Shown here piece after piece: positions 61,025 to 64,000 of a stretch of 64,000 nt of DNA. Within the stretch, counting starts at the first letter, position 1. Each line of letters begins with the position of its first letter. The position numbers and the translations under genes were made by a program. Source of the DNA: Bradysia coprophila (Eukaryota > Arthropoda > Insecta > Diptera > Sciaridae); contig NW_023503555.1 in assembly GCF_014529535.1 (NCBI RefSeq), positions 992,001-1,056,000 on the forward strand, given 5' to 3'. Below the pieces are notes generated by a model. That model was not told the origin of the DNA and searched no databases. It saw nothing but the letters and a program-made list of their open reading frames with translations.

Positions 61025-62337
61025 GGTTAAAAAATTAGATTTTAATTTTGATAAAAAACGTCTTTTTGATCACAAATTGTCGCACAACTTTTTTTCCAAA
61101 ACATTCAATCAAAAAAAATTTATGTAAACCGCGAAGAGCACCATCGAACGAGTACCACCTCCTAACACGAATCGTCCGTCAACTGTTTCGAATGGCAGAA
61201 AAGTAGTATTATAATCTCGCTAAATGATTTAAAATCATGAACTTTTCATCAGAGTCGAATTGGAATTTTAAAAACAACTCAACCGATGACCATGCAGGAT
61301 GCAATGCATCAATACGTGCGGTTGGAGTATTCCATTGCAACATCTCGTAGGTATTGCACGAATGTAATTATGCATCGATGGCCACTGATCGCGCAAGAGG
61401 ATGACCTGGATGACTGCCGATCATCATGTAAAAGGTAAATTTACGTAATCAATTACAACTTCATTCATTGTCGATTGTATGCGACTAATCATTCTCATTC
61501 AACTCAGTTCCATTCTGGACGAGCCAAATGAATACTCAATCAATTTAGCTTATATGATTGTAGTTTTGAAAGCAAACTAATAATTGTGAAGGTATTTGTA
61601 AACACCATCGATATGAGAGTACACACACGATTATGGTGGTGCATATAGTTTTGGAATGGATGAGTGTAATAGTTTGCTTTCGTTAATCAAAAATATAAGA
61701 ACGAAGCGAACAGTAATGGATTTACCTACGGTACATGGTTAATAACCATTGGTTATGCAAAATTGTTGAATTAATTGATTTTTTAAGAGGTTTAGTTTGG
61801 CTCGGTTTCAATTAAGATAAGTTCTACGATTGAATTCACTTTTAGGTGGTATTCCTTCTATAGAAAACTGTTTTTGCAACTTTTTTTAATGCGTACCAGC
61901 CAGCCAAACCTTTTCGGTTTAGCCAAGTTATCAGTTCCTCACTCACTACGAAACGAAATAGTTAACCAAAAGGAAGAGTGAAAAGTTGTTTTTCGATAGT
62001 GTTTCTTGCAGGGACTAAAGTAAGGAACAAGTGTGTAGGCAATTGGCGACACTGCCCCTTAAAGTGGCGACACTGCCGTCGACATTTGCGACCACAGAAT
62101 TTTCACTGTATTTGTGGCGAAACCGTTTTTCTAAATGAGTAGCTTATTTACAGCATTTGAACTCCTCCTCTGCAATTAATGCTTCGACTGAACTCAACAA
62201 ATTGAACTACCAACAAAACATGCGTCACGAATGGTAATTGTTGATGAAACCACACCATTTTCAAGAAAATTTTAGGATAAAATAAAATAACTTTAAAGAC
62301 GAAAACCGAATCATTCGTTAAATTTTTTGAGTTCAGA
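61025..62337. other. Upstream of glutaminyl cyclase; otherwise empty
   Basis: Presumed 5' UTR and promoter of glutaminyl cyclase in the first few hundred bases. No exon, RNA gene or repeat is recognised further on. GGCGACACTGCC occurs twice at about 62045-62073. Confidence 0.35.
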
Positions 62338-62548
62338 CGCAGAATGCGACACCATTAGCGGTCATGAGTTCCAAAGTTTGAATTACCACGCCAAAATTCT
62401 AACTTCAAGTTTGCAGATCTATCTTGATATTTTCCGGTCAGTTCTTTCCGCTGCGCTGAAAGAAACGTCTTCACCAGAACCCGAAGAATTAAAACTACTT
62501 CTGGTTAGAAGATTGCCTGTAGCCAAACCAAGAAATTTAAAAATTTGA
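62338..62548 (+). CDS. Candidate last exon, unknown protein
   Basis: A TTTTTTGAGTTCAG acceptor opens a frame of about 70 residues (ECDTISGHEFQSLNYHAK... to AKPRNLKI) ending in TGA at 62548. It has helix-like spacing of hydrophobic residues. No upstream exon or homolog is recognised. It could be chance. Confidence 0.25.
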
Positions 62549-62722
62549 CCTGCGTCGCATTTTTCCTTTAAATGTTTTTATATACCTAAATTACACCTAA
62601 ATAAGTATTTGCTCGAATCAGAGATTCACTTATACTTTAAGAGTTGTGCAGTTCACTGTTTTTGTATCATCAAAAGTTAGTATTTAAAAAAAATTCATAC
62701 CTAGGACCCGAAAAGTGCGATT

Positions 62723-63049
62723 TATGAAAATCTGTCTATTTTGGATAAATTCTGGTGGGTCAGTCTATGTTTCACTAACATTTTGGATAAATTCTGGTGA
62801 GTCCGTCTAGGTTTCACTGAAAACAGACAGATTTATGAAAATCTGTCTATTTTGGATAAATTCTGGTGGGTTAGTCTATGACTCACTAAAAATAGACAGA
62901 TTTATGAAAATCTGTCTATTTCGGATAAATTCTGGTGGGTTAGTCTATGACTCACTAAAAATAGACAGATTTATGAAAATCTGTCTATTTCGGATAAATT
63001 CTGGTGGGTTAGTCTATGACTCACTAAAAATAGACAGATTTATGAAAAT
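62723..63049 (+). repeat. 69-bp tandem repeat with internal hairpin
   Basis: Four or so units, each reading ATGAAAATCTGTCTATTT.GG then ATAAATTCTGGTGGGT and TATG.CTCACTAAAAATAGAC. The junction AATAGACAGATTTATGAAAATCTGTCTATTT is a 12-bp stem. The unit length is a multiple of three, so an open frame (MKICLFRINSGGLVYDSLKI repeated) crosses the array. The first unit is diverged and partial. Confidence 0.75.
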
Positions 63050-64000
63050 TTGGCCCCTTCAGAGCAAAAACATGGGCGCCTCACAAGATCTGGCTACACC
63101 GAAAAAAATCCTTATTTTAGTCCCTGGTTTCTTGTGGTACGACCGGAACGAGGGCCACGAATCTCAAATGCAAATTTTCACCTTTTTTCCTGTCAGTGTC
63201 TTTCCACCGTTTAAAAAATCAATAAAAATCGATTAGGACCAATGCCACACAAAACATACAGTCACGGCTAGGGCAAAAAGTTCGCGAATATGGATACGAC
63301 GCTGAAATTTCTCTTTTTCATTTTTACCGAAAAAATGGATCTCTGCCTAATTTGTTCACATCTAATAACATCTATTATGTCCGATAATAACCACATACAG
63401 CCGCATCACCCTACTTTTTTTCGACAGTTTTGTTCTGAAAGAAATCTTGACTTTGGTGTGTCCAGCGATTCCAGCAACTAGTGTGTGAGCACTAGACTGG
63501 TTGTTAACACGATAAAGTAATCAACAACTTAACTTTTCGAAAGCTTTTTTATTCGACGAGTAGTAAAACCTCTCGAAATTCCCTCTGCAGAAGGGCTGTT
63601 TCTGAAAAATCCCCAAAAGGAGAACTTATGTTCAGTTTCTTGTTAGTTGTTTGTTAACATAATGGACTGGACATATAGCAGAAAGCTACAACGAGAAGCT
63701 CAGTAATTCACATAGACGTAGACTAATTCACTATAATTGGATTTTAAGTAAATGAAACAGTCAGGCGATTTGTCCTCCTAATAGATGAGACTTGGTAATC
63801 GTTAGAACCATCGGCACTGAATTATTTTCACATACTCTAAATCTGAGTCCTAAGGTAGGTCTTGGTACTACTTCGTTCGGCCCATAAAGTATAGAGAGAC
63901 AAACAACAACAACTACCCAAGACTTTGTGAAAAGATTTTTAACAGAGGTCTACTCCCTTCAATTTATGTGTCTAGTTAGTCTTAGCTTGCATCCAACAAC
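63050..64000. other. Right edge, nothing firmly recognised
   Basis: A 63-codon frame at 63290-63481 has no recognised domain. AGAGACAAACAACAACAAC at about 63895-63913 resembles the A/C-rich end of a retroelement but is too short to classify. Confidence 0.3.

Overview
The window is eukaryotic nuclear DNA from an insect, most probably a nematoceran fly. The protein-coding genes look dipteran (the Rab5 tail, CWC22/nucampholin, a small-wing-type PLC-gamma, a PARP16-like ADP-ribosyltransferase, a secreted glutaminyl cyclase, and tandem C2H2 zinc-finger genes). Introns are mostly 60-80 nt with GT..AG ends, and intergenic DNA is AT-rich and full of small inverted-repeat elements. The species cannot be fixed from sequence alone; a fungus gnat or midge is a guess. 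Exon structures below were built by hand: each named gene sums to a whole number of codons when its exons are joined.

Layout. 1-7 kb: two tandem paralogous 15-finger C2H2 genes on +, both without a visible first exon. 7-11 kb: LINE fragments and dispersed repeats. 11.4-13.7 kb: Rab5 on -, with a tRNA-derived SINE in its last intron; its 5' UTR is interrupted by an intron whose upstream exon is not seen. 14-26 kb: no convincing gene, but MITEs, a foldback element, SINEs, a tandem array and a segment duplicated at 35.7-36.1 kb. 26.2-38.8 kb: a dense transposon cluster with a 1.58-kb foldback element beside a 5.5-kb DNA transposon, followed by small MITEs and minus-strand gene pieces (an MGN-starting gene and a TTLL4-like exon). 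39.0-42.8 kb: CWC22 (+) and mitochondrial GrpE (-), tail to tail. 45.0-51.4 kb: PLC-gamma (+, 12 exons), whose first intron holds a SINE split by a foldback element. 55.6-61.0 kb: PARP16-like gene (+) converging on glutaminyl cyclase (-), whose last exon lies 2.8 kb from the previous one. 62-64 kb: a weak exon candidate and a 69-bp tandem repeat.

The most interesting object is the 5,535-bp transposon at 28382-33916. It has an 8-bp target duplication, short GC-rich terminal inverted repeats, a 9-bp minisatellite just inside both ends, and a five-exon gene for a protein of about 1,156 residues. That protein has an N-terminal domain, a C2H2-like finger and a large domain with DDE/RNase-H-like signatures. 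One in-frame stop breaks this copy. I cannot assign it to a superfamily with confidence; P-like is my working guess.

The host genes are mostly unrelated housekeeping and signalling genes (endocytosis, splicing, mitochondrial protein import, phosphoinositide signalling, ADP-ribosylation, peptide maturation), and no functional operon-like grouping is implied.
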